Source of the DNA: Microcoleus sp. bin38.metabat.b11b12b14.051
GTDB taxonomy: Bacteria > Cyanobacteriota > Cyanobacteriia > Cyanobacteriales > Microcoleaceae
Assembly (NCBI RefSeq): GCF_013299165.1
Contig: NZ_JAAFKD010000002.1
Coordinates: 327,405 to 391,404, forward strand
Direction: 5' to 3'
Length of the DNA stretch: 64,000 nucleotides
Under the pieces are notes generated by a model. That model did no database searches, was not told the DNA's origin, and worked only from the letters and a program-made list of their open reading frames with translations. The position numbers and the translations under genes are program-made. Within the stretch, counting starts at the first letter, position 1. Each line of letters opens with the position of its first letter. Positions 46,110 to 55,403 of this stretch are shown one piece after another.

Positions 46110-47501
46110 TTAAAAATCAATAGTCAAAGGCGCTCTCGGAAACGGAATTACATCGCGAATATTCCCCATTCCCGTCATGAATTGCACCAACCGTTCAAAC
46201 CCCAAACCAAAGCCAGCGTGAGGCACAGTACCGTAGCGGCGCAAATCCAAATACCACCACAACTCCTCCTTATTCATACCTTGAGCTTCCATGCGCCGCT
46301 CCAACACATCCAGCCGTTCTTCCCGCTGGGAACCGCCGATAATTTCCCCAATATTCGGAGCCAGAACATCCATTGCTCGCACGGTTTTCTCGTCATCGCT
46401 TAAACGCATATAAAATGCTTTAATCCCGACCGGATAATCGCTGACAATGGTCGGCTTTTTAAACAATTCCTCAGCCAAATAGCGCTCGTGTTCCGACTGC
46501 AAATCTAAGCCCCAGCTTACCGGAAAATCAAATTTTTTGTCGGCTTTTTCCAAAAGTGCGATCGCCTCGGTGTAAGTAATCCGCTCAAACTGATTGTTAA
46601 TAATATTTTCAGCAGTCGCCAAAACCGTCTTATCAATCCGCTCGTTGAAAAACTCCATATCCTCCGGGCAATGCTCCAAAACGTATTTAAAAATGTACTT
46701 TAAAAACGCCTCAGCCAAATCCATATTTCCCACCAAATCGCAGAAAGCCATCTCCGGTTCAATCATCCAAAACTCCGCCAAATGCCGCGAAGTATTAGAA
46801 TTTTCCGCTCGAAAAGTCGGGCCGAAAGTATAAACATTGCCGAAAGCCATCGCCATAACTTCCGCTTCCAACTGACCGCTAACTGTTAAATAGGCGCGCT
46901 TCCCAAAAAAGTCTTTCGCATAATCAACTTCTTGCGAATCAGTACGCGGTACATTCTTTAAATCGAAGTTAGTAACGGCGAACATTTCGCCCGCACCTTC
47001 GCAATCGGTAGCAGCTAGAATCGGAGTGTGAACCCACAAAAAACCGCGCTCTTGAAAAAATTGATGTACTGCGGCCGAACAAGCATTGCGGACTCGAAAA
47101 ACAGCGCCGTGAGTGTTAGTGCGCGGGCGCAAATGCGCGATTGTTCGCAAAAATTCCAAGGAATGCCGCTTTTTTTGCAGCGGATAAGTTTGTGGGTCTG
47201 CTTCACCGTAAACTTGTACTTGTAAAGCTTTCAACTCAATTCGCTGTCCCTTCGCCGGAGAGGCTACCAGCACTCCCGAAACTTCTACAGATGCACCTGT
47301 ATTGATTTGTTTGATTACACTTTGAAAGTCTGGCAAATCGGCATTGATGACTACTTGTAAGTTAGCCATCGCCGAACCATCGTTGACTTCGACAAAGGCA
47401 AATTCTTTTAATTCGCGTTTAGTCCGCACCCAACCTTGAATGGTTACAGTTTCGTCGGGTTCACCACCGCGCAAAATTGCTGCAATTCGTTGATTAGTCA
47501 T
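46110..47501 (-). CDS. asnS: Asparaginyl-tRNA synthetase
   Basis: The 463-residue class IIb enzyme has an N-terminal OB fold ([20 protein letters not shown]) for the anticodon. Its catalytic domain has motif 2 ([20 protein letters not shown]) and motif 3 ([17 protein letters not shown]). Length and motifs match bacterial AsnRS. It charges tRNA-Asn in the cytoplasm. I prefer ATG 47501 with GGGAG 5 bases upstream over the in-frame GTG 6 bases earlier. Confidence 0.96.
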   Translation of the reverse strand: MTNQRIAAILRGGEPDETVTIQGWVRTKRELKEFAFVEVNDGSAMANLQVVINADLPDFQSVIKQINTGASVEVSGVLVASPAKGQRIELKALQVQVYGEADPQTYPLQKKRHSLEFLRTIAHLRPRTNTHGAVFRVRNACSAAVHQFFQERGFLWVHTPILAATDCEGAGEMFAVTNFDLKNVPRTDSQEVDYAKDFFGKRAYLTVSGQLEAEVMAMAFGNVYTFGPTFRAENSNTSRHLAEFWMIEPEMAFCDLVGNMDLAEAFLKYIFKYVLEHCPEDMEFFNERIDKTVLATAENIINNQFERITYTEAIALLEKADKKFDFPVSWGLDLQSEHERYLAEELFKKPTIVSDYPVGIKAFYMRLSDDEKTVRAMDVLAPNIGEIIGGSQREERLDVLERRMEAQGMNKEELWWYLDLRRYGTVPHAGFGLGFERLVQFMTGMGNIRDVIPFPRAPLTIDF

Positions 47502-47571
47502 ATCCACTCCCGTTTATTTAATATTATTTTGCACTATATAGCGGTTCTCAAAAAAGTGAGGATAGCCCTAT

Positions 47572-47615
47572 GCCCTATGCCCTATGCCCTATGCCCTATG
47601 CCCTATGCCCCATGC
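47572..47615 (+). repeat. Heptamer tandem repeat (CCTATGC)n
   Basis: About six copies of cctatgc or its permutation lie in the 5' region of asnS, followed by a 9-bp repeat of cctctgcgc at 47665-47690. STRR class. Confidence 0.9.
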
Positions 47616-47705
47616 CGAATAGTACCTCATCTTTCTGAGAAAGGCATATCTCTGTTTTCTCTTCCTCTGCGCCCTCTGCGCCCTCTGCGGTAAAAAAATC
47701 AAAAA

Positions 47706-48071
47706 CTATCCCGCATAAGATTTCAACATCCAACCGATTAAAATGCCCAGTCCCCCAAAACGAACTGCTTGCCAAAAAGGTTGTTTGATGCTTCCCCAAG
47801 AAAACAGGCTGCTTTCTAAATTTAACTCGATCGTTTCCAATTCTTGCTCAATTTCCCGCAATTCTTGCTTGAGTTGCGGCATGGGATTTTGGCGCTGAGA
47901 CTGGCGCACATCTTCGCGCAGATTGCCGAGTTCGGCTTGGCGCTGCCGATCGCCCTGAATCTGAGTGTAACGCTCTTTGACTGCTGCGAGCGATCGCTCC
48001 ACTGTGGCGATCGCCTCCACAAACTCATTTTCTGACTCTTCCCGATTTAACTCTGACGGCTGTTGAGGCAT
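47706..48071 (-). CDS. Coiled-coil protein with C-terminal membrane anchor
   Basis: The 121-residue product (from ATG 48071) is a long charged helix (residues 15-85, with QELREIEQELETIELNLESS) followed by a single hydrophobic C-terminal helix (FGGLGILIGWMLKSYAG). This is a tail-anchored layout conserved among cyanobacterial hypotheticals. The upstream TTG at 48092 is an alternative start. Divergent from the gene at 48188 by 116 bp. Confidence 0.65.
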   Translation of the reverse strand: MPQQPSELNREESENEFVEAIATVERSLAAVKERYTQIQGDRQRQAELGNLREDVRQSQRQNPMPQLKQELREIEQELETIELNLESSLFSWGSIKQPFWQAVRFGGLGILIGWMLKSYAG

Positions 48072-48187
48072 TTCGATCTGCAAACCTGACAATACTTAAA
48101 AAAAACCAATTTCCAATTAAGTTGTTATTATATGCAGTATATTTTTTAAATTCAAAAACCCTAACCAAATCGCTATAATTGCCATCT

Positions 48188-48463
48188 ATGCTAGAAACTA
48201 CACAAACAACCCAAACTGTCAACCTCAACGAGCTGAGCACAGTAGAACTGGCTCAAGCCCTAGCCGCCCGCCTCGCCATTTCCGAAAAAGATTGGCACCG
48301 CCTCAAAGCCAACCGTTCCGCCCGGGCTGGAGAGCAAGCTGCGGCCGCTTTGGTCTTTTTGCTGAAAAATCAACCCGAAGAAGCTTTACCGCGCTTAAAC
48401 CAAGCAGCAGGATGGTTAGATCGATCGATCTCGGCACCTCCCTGTCCGACTCACGGCAAATAA
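48188..48463 (+). CDS. Small conserved cyanobacterial protein
   Basis: The 91-residue cytosolic protein starts at ATG 48188 (MLETTQTTQTVNLNEL). It has a helical core with LAQALAARLAISEKDWHRLK and ALVFLLKNQPEEALPRLNQA, and a C-terminal CPTHGK. It resembles a short family restricted to cyanobacteria (possibly DUF6439-like, not checked). No function known. A palindromic repeat follows it. Confidence 0.7.
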   Translation: MLETTQTTQTVNLNELSTVELAQALAARLAISEKDWHRLKANRSARAGEQAAAALVFLLKNQPEEALPRLNQAAGWLDRSISAPPCPTHGK

Positions 48464-48809
48464 TTTTGAGTCTTGAGTTAAATATTTGCAGGACTTACGC
48501 ACACCAAGGCCAGAAACCGGGTTTCTCGTAGATTTCTAGTTGATCAACCAATATTTTTCAGAGAAACCCGGTTTCTTTGCGTAAGTCCTGATTTGATTAG
48601 TGGCCAAAACTTAGACAATCGCGCCGCTCGATCGAGCAGCGCGATTGCGAGCCAAAAAAGATTTATACTTTTCTCACTCAAAACTCACATTTTGCATTAT
48701 CATTTACGATCAATAGCGAAATACTCAAAATTCTCCATGCCCGGTTCAGCGGGTAAACGAAAAAAATTGTAGGTCGATCCGATCTAAAGAATGCTGCTAA
48801 ATATCAGTT
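48464..48809. other. Intergenic region with palindromic repeats
   Basis: It holds the 'agaaaccgggtttct' element (48489-48590) and an AATCGCG-type palindrome near 48617-48646 with inner gctcgatcgagc. No gene. Confidence 0.6.
48489..48590. repeat. Dispersed palindromic element (caggacttacgca...tgcgtaagtcctg)
   Basis: Outer 13-bp perfect arms, and inner palindromes agaaaccgggtttct and agaaacccggtttct. The inner words recur at 60270-60390. The element is intergenic and could act as a transcript-stabilising or terminating hairpin. Confidence 0.85.
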
Positions 48810-49301
48810 CTAGCGCCAGCGAGGCAGCCGGTAGCGACTGGGAAGTTCTTTGCACAGCCGTAACTCTGTGCCTTGAGCATTCCACTCAACCCGATCGAAT
48901 AATTGGTAAAGGATAAACAGCCCTCTACCACATTCTTGTTCAACATCGGGTAGTGCAGAATTATCTGCAACATCCTCTGCTATGAGACTCTCGCAATTAT
49001 CAGTATAAAGGTCGCAACCGCAAGGGGCCTTAAAGCCACAACCTTCATCCGATATCACCCACCAATATTCGTTTTGGACGATGGAAAAACGGACTCCAAC
49101 AGTTTTACTGGGGTCTAACTTGTTTCCATGCTTAGCAGCATTTACCAAAGCTTCTTGAAGCCCCAACCGTAATTCCGCTTGCCAGTGAGGCGGAATCTCT
49201 GCTAGGAGCAGATCCAAAATAGGACAAAGGTATAGGGTAGAAGCGAAGCTAATCGTAATCCAATTGCGTCCGACGACCGGACGGGCTGAGATAGCAATCA
49301 C
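48810..49301 (-). CDS. RsbW-like anti-sigma/HATPase serine-protein kinase
   Basis: The 163-residue protein is a GHKL ATPase. N-box is LGLQEALVNAAKHGN (about residue 48), G1-box is VISDEGCGF (about 83), and G2-box is QECGRGLFILYQLFDRV (about 128). The order is normal. RsbW/SpoIIAB-type proteins phosphorylate an anti-anti-sigma partner or sequester a sigma factor. No partner is beside it. It starts at GTG 49301. Compare the permuted relative at 52980. Confidence 0.85.
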   Translation of the reverse strand: MIAISARPVVGRNWITISFASTLYLCPILDLLLAEIPPHWQAELRLGLQEALVNAAKHGNKLDPSKTVGVRFSIVQNEYWWVISDEGCGFKAPCGCDLYTDNCESLIAEDVADNSALPDVEQECGRGLFILYQLFDRVEWNAQGTELRLCKELPSRYRLPRWR

Positions 49302-49997
49302 TCAGAAAACTCCCTAACTTTCAGGTGGATAAACTTCACACCCTGCATAGTTGGCTCCCTAGTATTCAAAATACTCATTAATTGAGCGGCGCAGCTCTAT
49401 TTCTATCTTAGAGTATCAAAGCCGTTAAGAAAAGCAAAGAACATCACAAAATATTCTGCGATTCTCAGAAACTTTTGCCAAGAACTACCAGTAATTTTAC
49501 TTATAACTTCTACCCGCAGCCTGATTTTTGAGATCGGCTTTTGCCGGGGCACGGTCGCTGAACCCGCTGCATCCCAAGCCGTCAACAGCTCGCTTACCAA
49601 ACGATCCCCACCTTGAAAAGATCGGAAACCCGTCCAAAAAAGTCGATCCCTTGACTCCTAGCCAATGGGGATCGACTCCCACCACCACAGCTTGGGCCCG
49701 ATCGCCTAGATCTCCTACTTGTGCCAAAAATCGCAAGGATCCTACCTAGGTGTGTTGCAGTCGAAACCAGATATATTTCCCAAATGCCGATCGAATACTG
49801 AAAATCCGACTGCTGCGACCTTTACCAAATCAATATTTGTTACAAAACTTATTTATTATGAGTGCGATCGCCCGCACTAGCCCAACTCGACCAACTTGAC
49901 GTATCCCTTACTGGCAAAACCCCAGCGCGTTGGCAAAACTTTATAAATCTGAACCTCACGATACAATAGTTAAAGTAAATACTTATTTCTTTACATT
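49302..49997. other. Intergenic region, no confident gene
   Basis: Two opposed frames overlap at 49497-49749, of which neither has family motifs or a good start. A decayed coding fragment is possible. The rest is divergent promoter space for 48810 and 49998. Confidence 0.35.
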
Positions 49998-50912
49998 ATG
50001 CAAACAATCCCAGCCATCACCGCAGCCCCCATTCCAGGCACATACTGGCAATGGCGGGGCCATTCAGTATACTATGTTCGATCCTCTTCAAGGGCTTCGC
50101 TAACGAGTGATCGACATCCAGAACGCCCTCCCCTGCTGTTAATTCACGGTTTTGGAGCATCCACAGACCACTGGCGCAAAAATATCAGCGGGCTGAGCAA
50201 AGACTTTGAAGTGTGGGCGATCGACTTAATCGGATTCGGGCGATCGGCAAAACCCGAAATCCAGTACAGCGGCGAGCTCTGGCGCGACCAACTCCACGAC
50301 TTCATCACCACCATCATCGGCCGGCCCGCCGTACTAGCCGGCAACTCCCTCGGAGGCTACGCAGCCTTGTGTGTCGCAGCGCAGCGCCCCGAATCAGCCG
50401 CCGGACTCATCTTAATCAACAGCGCCGGCCCCTTCAGCGAATCTCAGCCGGCACCCGAAGCCCCGCCCTTGCAAAAAGCCATATCTGCGGTAGCTAAAAC
50501 CTTATTTCAGCAAGATTGGGCAAGTTTTCTGCTGTTCCAATACGTGCGCCAGCGATCGACAATTCGGAAAACTCTCGAAAAAGTTTATCTCGACCAAAGC
50601 GCAGTCACAGACCAATTAGTAGAGGAAATTTACCAACCATCCTGCGATCCGGGCGCGCCCAAAGTATTCGCCTCCGTATTCCGCACGCCCCAAGGCGAAA
50701 AAATCGATGTATTGTTGAGTCAATTAAATTGCCCCCTGCTGATGCTGTGGGGAGAAGGCGATCCGTGGATGAATTCCACAAACAGAAGCGCCAAATTTCG
50801 CCAACATTATCCCCAGTTAACCGAACACTTTATCAAAGCCGGTCACTGTCCCCATGACGAAGTACCAGAACAAATAAACGAACTGATTCGCGGATGGATA
50901 ATTGACCAATAG
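49998..50912 (+). CDS. Alpha/beta-fold hydrolase
   Basis: The 304-residue protein has the oxyanion HGFGAS (about 52), nucleophile elbow GNSLGGY (Ser about 115), acid GEGDPW (about 252) and catalytic GHCPHDE (His about 283). It is an esterase/lipase-like enzyme. The substrate is unknown. Residues 28-43 (RSSSRASLTSDRHPER) are coded by a 28-bp dispersed repeat and look like an insertion in the loop before the first strand. ATG 49998. Confidence 0.88.
   Translation: MQTIPAITAAPIPGTYWQWRGHSVYYVRSSSRASLTSDRHPERPPLLLIHGFGASTDHWRKNISGLSKDFEVWAIDLIGFGRSAKPEIQYSGELWRDQLHDFITTIIGRPAVLAGNSLGGYAALCVAAQRPESAAGLILINSAGPFSESQPAPEAPPLQKAISAVAKTLFQQDWASFLLFQYVRQRSTIRKTLEKVYLDQSAVTDQLVEEIYQPSCDPGAPKVFASVFRTPQGEKIDVLLSQLNCPLLMLWGEGDPWMNSTNRSAKFRQHYPQLTEHFIKAGHCPHDEVPEQINELIRGWIIDQ
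50079..50106 (+). repeat. 28-bp small dispersed repeat, copy 1 (inside the hydrolase gene)
   Basis: The sequence starts cgatcctcttcaagggcttc and ends gctaacga. It matches 26 of 28 bases at 59258-59285. Both copies are in coding sequence. Confidence 0.85.
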
Positions 50913-51363
50913 TCGATCGGCACATATAGCATTTCTCAGATAAATGAGGTGTTTAGGGTAATTGGTAATTGGTAATTGCGGGTAGGCTTGTGGGTTTTTA
51001 AACCGCAAGCTTTTTTCAGATTAACTATTACCGACTACAGATTACCAATTACCCAAAACCCCAAGCGTCGGCCCATCTTTCCCTCGAACCGCTATAGATG
51101 ATTTGCCCCCGTGCTTCTATTCCCTAGGATAGAGATAAAATCATCAGATTTGTGCTAAATATCTATGTATTATCGCAACACAAACGCGGTTAATTTCTAC
51201 TCAAATATTCTGAAAAGATGGAAACCATAACCAGCAAAAAAACTAGACGGAATTTTATATGGAGCAGCACGATCGGGAAATCGCAGCCACACGCAACAAT
51301 CAAGCGATCGCTGCATTCCCCATAAATACTTTTAGGCAAAACCCGCGTCAAGTGCCGATGGAC
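50913..51363. other. Intergenic region upstream of the NACHT relic
   Basis: It contains ATTGGTA-type heptamer repeats near 50945-50980 and complementary ATTACC runs near 51020-51055, which could pair. No gene. Confidence 0.5.
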
Positions 51364-52448
51364 TCAGTAGGAGGGAAAATCTGCTTTTGCTGGGAATACT
51401 AAACAAGTTAGATTCCACAAAATAGGCGTCACTGCAAATTCTCGAAATTGCTGAGTTCTTTAAAATTTTAGCTTCTCTACAAATTGAGATTTTCAAGTTT
51501 TCTTTCAGTCTCCACATTCTGGGGAAATGCTACAAACCAATTGCCAGCCAAGGCAGCTATTTGCTCGATCTTAAAATCTGCCACCTCAACACAAATAAAG
51601 CTTTGTTGGTAAAATATGTAGTTAGCAGCGGCAATTCTAGAGGTGATAATAAACAGATTTTTGTAATACTTTGAGGCAAACTGACCAATCTTTTTGACGA
51701 GTGCATCGCTATCGGATTCTGGCACTTCATCTCAGCCATCTAATTAAATCAAACATCTGCCTTGACTAAGTACCAATTCAGTTAGCGATCGCGCTGCAAC
51801 TGCGGAACGGGCAAATGCGTCGCCTATGCCAATAAATCAAGATTGGCGATTTCAGCAAAGGTTTTATGATGGATAAAAATCGGTATTTTGTTGGCGGCAA
51901 ATTTTGCCCGATCGCACTTAATGACGATGGGTTGCAAAAAGATAGCTTTACCAGAACCAGGTTTCCCGAGTACCATTAGTGAAGGAGTGAGATTTCACCG
52001 CATCTAAACCTGTCCCAGGTTTCTGGCATACTTTACCTCATCCCAAGCAGTTAAAATTATCCGCATCTAGGTTGAAGTATCTGAGTAAATCACCAATTTA
52101 TCCGGGCTACCAACTGGTAATTTTGTCCAAAATGTTGACTTCAACGTAGCGGTTTGTAAGATCGATCGGCTCTCCGATGTCCCATAGCTGCAATTTGGTG
52201 TGGGATTTTTGCCGTAACTCTGGCACTAGGCCATTAATCTCTATATTCACTGGCTGCGGAGGACGATCGACAATTTCTTGCCAATTCAACTGCAAAACCG
52301 TGCAGTCCGCCTTGAAAGCATTGGCTTTAATTGGTTCTATTCCTGCTAAAAAACGCCCCCAACTTGGCAGGGATGCGCCATTGGCATAGGCCAGGCCTCT
52401 GTCCAAGTGCGATCGAACTCTAATTTTTGACTGGCTTCTACTAGCCAT
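51362..52448 (-). pseudogene. NACHT-domain (NLR/STAND-like) NTPase pseudogene
   Basis: Read on the minus strand across frames, the region gives in order: an N-terminal segment (LNWQEIVDRPPQPVNIEI, RYVEVNILDKIT, 52448-52107), NLDADNFN then GLDAVKSHS, a Walker A LMVLGKPGSGKAIFL, IPIFIHHKTFAEI, and a Walker B LDG*DEVPESDSD in which the preceding Leu and the middle Leu are stop codons. Then come IGQFASKYYKN, FIITSRIAA, VEVADFKIEQIA with NWF, and FAVTPILWNLTCLVF with AKADFPS. This is the order and wording of the cyanobacterial NACHT protein family. Multiple frameshifts and nonsense codons show it is dead. It ends after the NACHT module; the C-terminal sensor is lost. Confidence 0.8.
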
Positions 52449-52676
52449 TCACCGGGGTATTCTATCGTCGATCCCCTCTCTCTTCTAGCTTGCCTAATTT
52501 TTATTAGTCCATTCTGAGACAATCAGGGGGCGGCGATTGTATAATTTATAGCAATCGCCACAGCGGTGAGGACATAAATAACCTCATGAATAGAGCCTAG
52601 AGCATGTAGCAGAAACGGTTTGATTTCCTTGACGAAGCAAGCTGTCCACTCTTCGACGAAAGCTCGGAGGGATCTT

Positions 52677-52700
52677 CTGTCCACTGTCCACTGTCCACTG
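52677..52700 (+). repeat. Heptamer tandem repeat (GTCCACT)3
   Basis: Three copies of gtccact in the spacer 5' of the permuted HATPase gene. STRR class. Confidence 0.85.
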
Positions 52701-52723
52701 CTATACTTATTTATTTGTCAATG

Positions 52724-52757
52724 TCAGTTTGCGATCGGTTTAGCGATCGCAAACTGA
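52724..52757. other. 14-bp perfect hairpin over a GCGATCGC site
   Basis: tcagtttgcgatcg at 52724 pairs with cgatcgcaaactga ending 52757, with a 6-base loop. The stem contains the HIP1-type core. Confidence 0.8.
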
Positions 52758-52979
52758 GTTTGTCAAGACGTGAGCAACCAAGAGAAAACGATCGGGACAA
52801 CCACGGGATCGTCTCTCTGGAGTGTAAAAAGCGTTTTCACGGACTGCAAGTGTCCCGCACAGCACTGGCTAGAGAACCCAAATGCTTTCTCTATCTCGCT
52901 TCGCGAGTTCCGGTGAAGGAATGCTACTCGCTTTTTTCCGTAAAAAAGTACACATTAAATGATGATAAAGGATCGCAAA

Positions 52980-53576
52980 ATGACAGATAACATCAATGAA
53001 ATTCCGTCAGGTGGGATAGGTATAAAAGTCATTGGCAAAATTGCCGATGAGCTAACTTATACCCGCACTTTTGACCGTCGAAACTGTCTGTTCATTATGA
53101 AATATTATCAGCAGCCAGTTGTAGTAGCATCCCAGCCCACGACGGAAGCTGGTTATTTTCAGCGCCCGCTCAATGTTTTAAACAAGTTTAACTGGTTTAA
53201 AACACAGCGAATTAGCGAATTAAATAGCAGTTATAACCAGCCAATCCAAAAAATTAGCCTTCAGGTAAATAGCGATATCAAGGCTGTTGCTCAAGTTTTA
53301 TGTTGGCTCGATGAGTTAGAGCCTCTACCGATTCCCGAAGCAGTTTTTCACCAGTGCAAACTTGCTACGGTCGAAGGGTTTACAAATGCTGTTCGCCATG
53401 CTCACAAAAATCTGCCATTAGCAACTCCAATCGAGCTTTTGATCGCGATATTTAACGAACGCCTAGAAATCAATATTTGGGATTTGGGAGAACCTTTTGA
53501 TTTCCAGGCGAAGTTGGCAGAAGAATTGTCAGAAAAAAGTCCGTTTAAAAACGAGCTGGAATTTACGATTCACTAA
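52980..53576 (+). CDS. RsbW-like HATPase with circularly permuted motif order
   Basis: In the 198-residue product the first 45 residues carry a G2-box and following strand (PSGGIGIKVIGKIADELTYT, then RNCLFIMKYY), which normally end such proteins. After a linker the normal N-terminal part appears: SLQVNSDIKAVAQVLCWLDE, N-box CKLATVEGFTNAVRHAHKN, G1-box INIWDLGEPFDFQAKL. It then stops 20 residues later without a second G2-box. ATG 52980 has aaagga 8 bases upstream. It may be a true permutant or the scar of recombination between tandem copies. A normal-order relative is at 48810. Confidence 0.75.
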   Translation: MTDNINEIPSGGIGIKVIGKIADELTYTRTFDRRNCLFIMKYYQQPVVVASQPTTEAGYFQRPLNVLNKFNWFKTQRISELNSSYNQPIQKISLQVNSDIKAVAQVLCWLDELEPLPIPEAVFHQCKLATVEGFTNAVRHAHKNLPLATPIELLIAIFNERLEINIWDLGEPFDFQAKLAEELSEKSPFKNELEFTIH

Positions 53577-53637
53577 ACATGACTTTTTTTAAAGCTGATT
53601 GGAGATTTATTTATTCGGTACATTCCAGAGTCCTTAC

Positions 53638-53660
53638 GGGACACGGCAATGTCGTGTCCC
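53638..53660. terminator. 8-bp hairpin after the permuted HATPase gene
   Basis: gggacacg/cgtgtccc with a 7-base loop lies 60 bp past the stop. No U-tract follows, so termination is uncertain. Confidence 0.35.
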
Positions 53661-53867
53661 TAGCGTAATGTGTACCTCACATATAGCAGTTCGATCTCTG
53701 ATATGAGGTATTGACAGGCTCAATATCTCAATCCGCCAATCCTTGTCCGTAGTTCGACTACGCTCACGCTTCCGCTTCCTGCCGCTCCGGGCCAATCAAA
53801 AATCAAAACCTTTACCTCACATGAGTGAGACTCGGCTATACGTGTAGACGCGGTTTCAGCCGCCGTC

Positions 53868-54272
53868 TTATTCTGTGAAAAATCTATTTTCCCACGTCCC
53901 ATCGGGCAGCCAGATGCCTCTCAGAGCACGGACGCGATCGGGTGTCATGAAGTATGCCCAAGCCGTGCCTAATGGTTTGAGATGTCGATCGCAGATTTCG
54001 ACTTCCTGCCGCTGATATTCGTTTTCCGTAGGTTCGCGCAGCGGGTGATAGTCTTCCAGTCGGTCTAAATCCTCCAAAATAGCGGAATTTGCGAAATTTA
54101 GCAGAAAACCATAGACATTGCCATCTCCGGTCACCATTGCAGGATAGCCGATCGGCAGTGCAAAAAGTTGACCGCGGGCGATCGCTGGACAAGCATCCAC
54201 AACCTTTCCCTCGCAGTAGCGCAGGTAGTTGGACTCCCCCGGTTTGAGAGTGCCATAGACAAAGACTTTCAT
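53868..54272 (-). CDS. Gamma-glutamylcyclotransferase-like (AIG2 family) protein
   Basis: The 134-residue protein begins with the substrate loop MKVFVYGTLKPGESNY. The likely catalytic Glu is in LEDLDRLEDYHP. It ends with AWAYFM. AIG2-like enzymes turn gamma-glutamyl compounds into 5-oxoproline, but many members are uncharacterised. Cytoplasmic. Single gene. Confidence 0.87.
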   Translation of the reverse strand: MKVFVYGTLKPGESNYLRYCEGKVVDACPAIARGQLFALPIGYPAMVTGDGNVYGFLLNFANSAILEDLDRLEDYHPLREPTENEYQRQEVEICDRHLKPLGTAWAYFMTPDRVRALRGIWLPDGTWENRFFTE

Positions 54273-54392
54273 CAGGTAGGGCTAAAACGCTAGTTTTTGC
54301 TATATTAGATGCCTAAGCAAATAGTTTAAGTCTCGCGGGCGATCGCGACTGCAATTTTCCTAAATTTCGTTGTTTACCCTTTTTTATAATTC

Positions 54393-54992
54393 ATGACTGT
54401 AGCAGTTAGTTTTATTGCTTTTGGACTTCGGCCTTTGTACTTGAGCTCTTTTTTGCCCGACTTACCCTTGGACGGCTTGTTTTCGACTCAAGGCATTATG
54501 GTAATGCTGCTGGCCGCCTATGCGGGGGCGATGTGGATGTTTCTCACCAGCGCTCCGAAGGTACACACCGTGATGGTATCGGATCTCGCACAGGCGAGGG
54601 AATTCTATGAAGGTATGCTCAGCCTCCCCGTCGCAGAAGTGCCGCTACACTACTACTACAATTACGAGCAAACCTTGGGGACAACTGGTATCGATCCCCT
54701 GTATTTGTCGCCGAATGTCGGCAGGGGAACGAGCTCTCAAACGATGGGGAATCCCGAGGGTTTGTGGTATCAGTTGATGAAAAATACTCAACTGCACATT
54801 ATTAGTGGCGCGGGTGTCGGGGAAAAAAATCGCCAACGTCATGTTTGTTTCGATCGCGATTGTTTGGATCAGCTATTAATGAGGGTACAAACTCGCGGTA
54901 TTAGTTATAAAATTCGCCGGGAAAAGCCGCTTAATTTTTTGGTTAAGGATTATGATGGCCGCGTGATAGAAATGGCTGAGGTTAGTAATTAG
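54393..54992 (+). CDS. VOC (glyoxalase-like) protein with N-terminal membrane segment
   Basis: The 199-residue protein has a hydrophobic N-terminus (MTVAVSFIAFGLRPLYLSSF, then MVMLLAAYAGAMWMFL). A VOC domain follows (KVHTVMVSDLAQAREFYEGM at about 55, RQRHVCFDRDCLDQLLMRVQ and DYDGRVIEMAEV at the end). The His and Glu positions fit one metal site. VOC enzymes include glyoxalase I and dioxygenases; the actual substrate is unknown. The membrane anchor is unusual for the fold but recurs in cyanobacterial members. Confidence 0.82.
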   Translation: MTVAVSFIAFGLRPLYLSSFLPDLPLDGLFSTQGIMVMLLAAYAGAMWMFLTSAPKVHTVMVSDLAQAREFYEGMLSLPVAEVPLHYYYNYEQTLGTTGIDPLYLSPNVGRGTSSQTMGNPEGLWYQLMKNTQLHIISGAGVGEKNRQRHVCFDRDCLDQLLMRVQTRGISYKIRREKPLNFLVKDYDGRVIEMAEVSN

Positions 54993-55403
54993 ATAATAGT
55001 CGGCGGTTGAAACTCGGCGGTTGAAACTCGGCGGTTGAAACTCGGCGGTTGAGATTCGGCGGTTGAAACCCGGCGGTTGAAACTCGGCGGTTGAAACCGC
55101 GACTACACAAACGATGTCCGCCTCCGCGGACTGAAGAGCAGATCAGAGTCGGCGGTTGAAACCGCGACTACACATCAGATCAGAGTCGGCGGTTGAAACC
55201 GATCCTACACAAACGATGTCCGCCTCCGCGGACTGAAGAAGGTAACGTAATTTTAACGGTCTGTATTCAACCCGCGGAGGCGGGTTTTGTCTGTGTCGCC
55301 GCGGTTTCCAACCGCCCGGTATTCTTATCTTCAACCCGCGGAGGCGGGTTTTGTCTGTGTCGCCGCGGTTTCTAACCGCCCGGTATCCTGGGTTTCTGAT
55401 GTA
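54993..55403. other. Repeat-filled intergenic region
   Basis: Almost the whole spacer consists of the CGGCGGTTGA-type tandem array and its inverted relatives (55001-55387). No gene. Confidence 0.75.
55001..55387. repeat. 14-bp tandem array followed by inverted and direct 64-bp repeats
   Basis: Seven copies of cggcggttgaaact (or a close variant) start at 55001, 55015, 55029, 55043, 55057, 55071 and 55085. Next come 'ttgaaaccg...gtccgcctccgcggactgaag' units, then two 57-bp direct copies 64 bp apart (55267 and 55331) in opposite orientation. A single relative lies at 62413-62466. Confidence 0.85.

Larger units (their letters stand above)
52449..52979. other. Spacer between the NACHT relic and the permuted HATPase gene
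   Basis: It contains a GTCCACT heptamer repeat (52677-52700) and a 14-bp perfect hairpin (tcagtttgcgatcg/cgatcgcaaactga, 52724-52757). No ORF is supported. Confidence 0.5.

Noticed and set aside
49497..49749. Opposed ORFs between the HATPase and hydrolase genes
   Set aside because: Neither has a recognisable motif or credible start; possibly a decayed fragment, but unsupported.
52715..52990. 91-codon ORF before the permuted HATPase
   Set aside because: It begins in a hairpin and overlaps the HATPase start in another frame.
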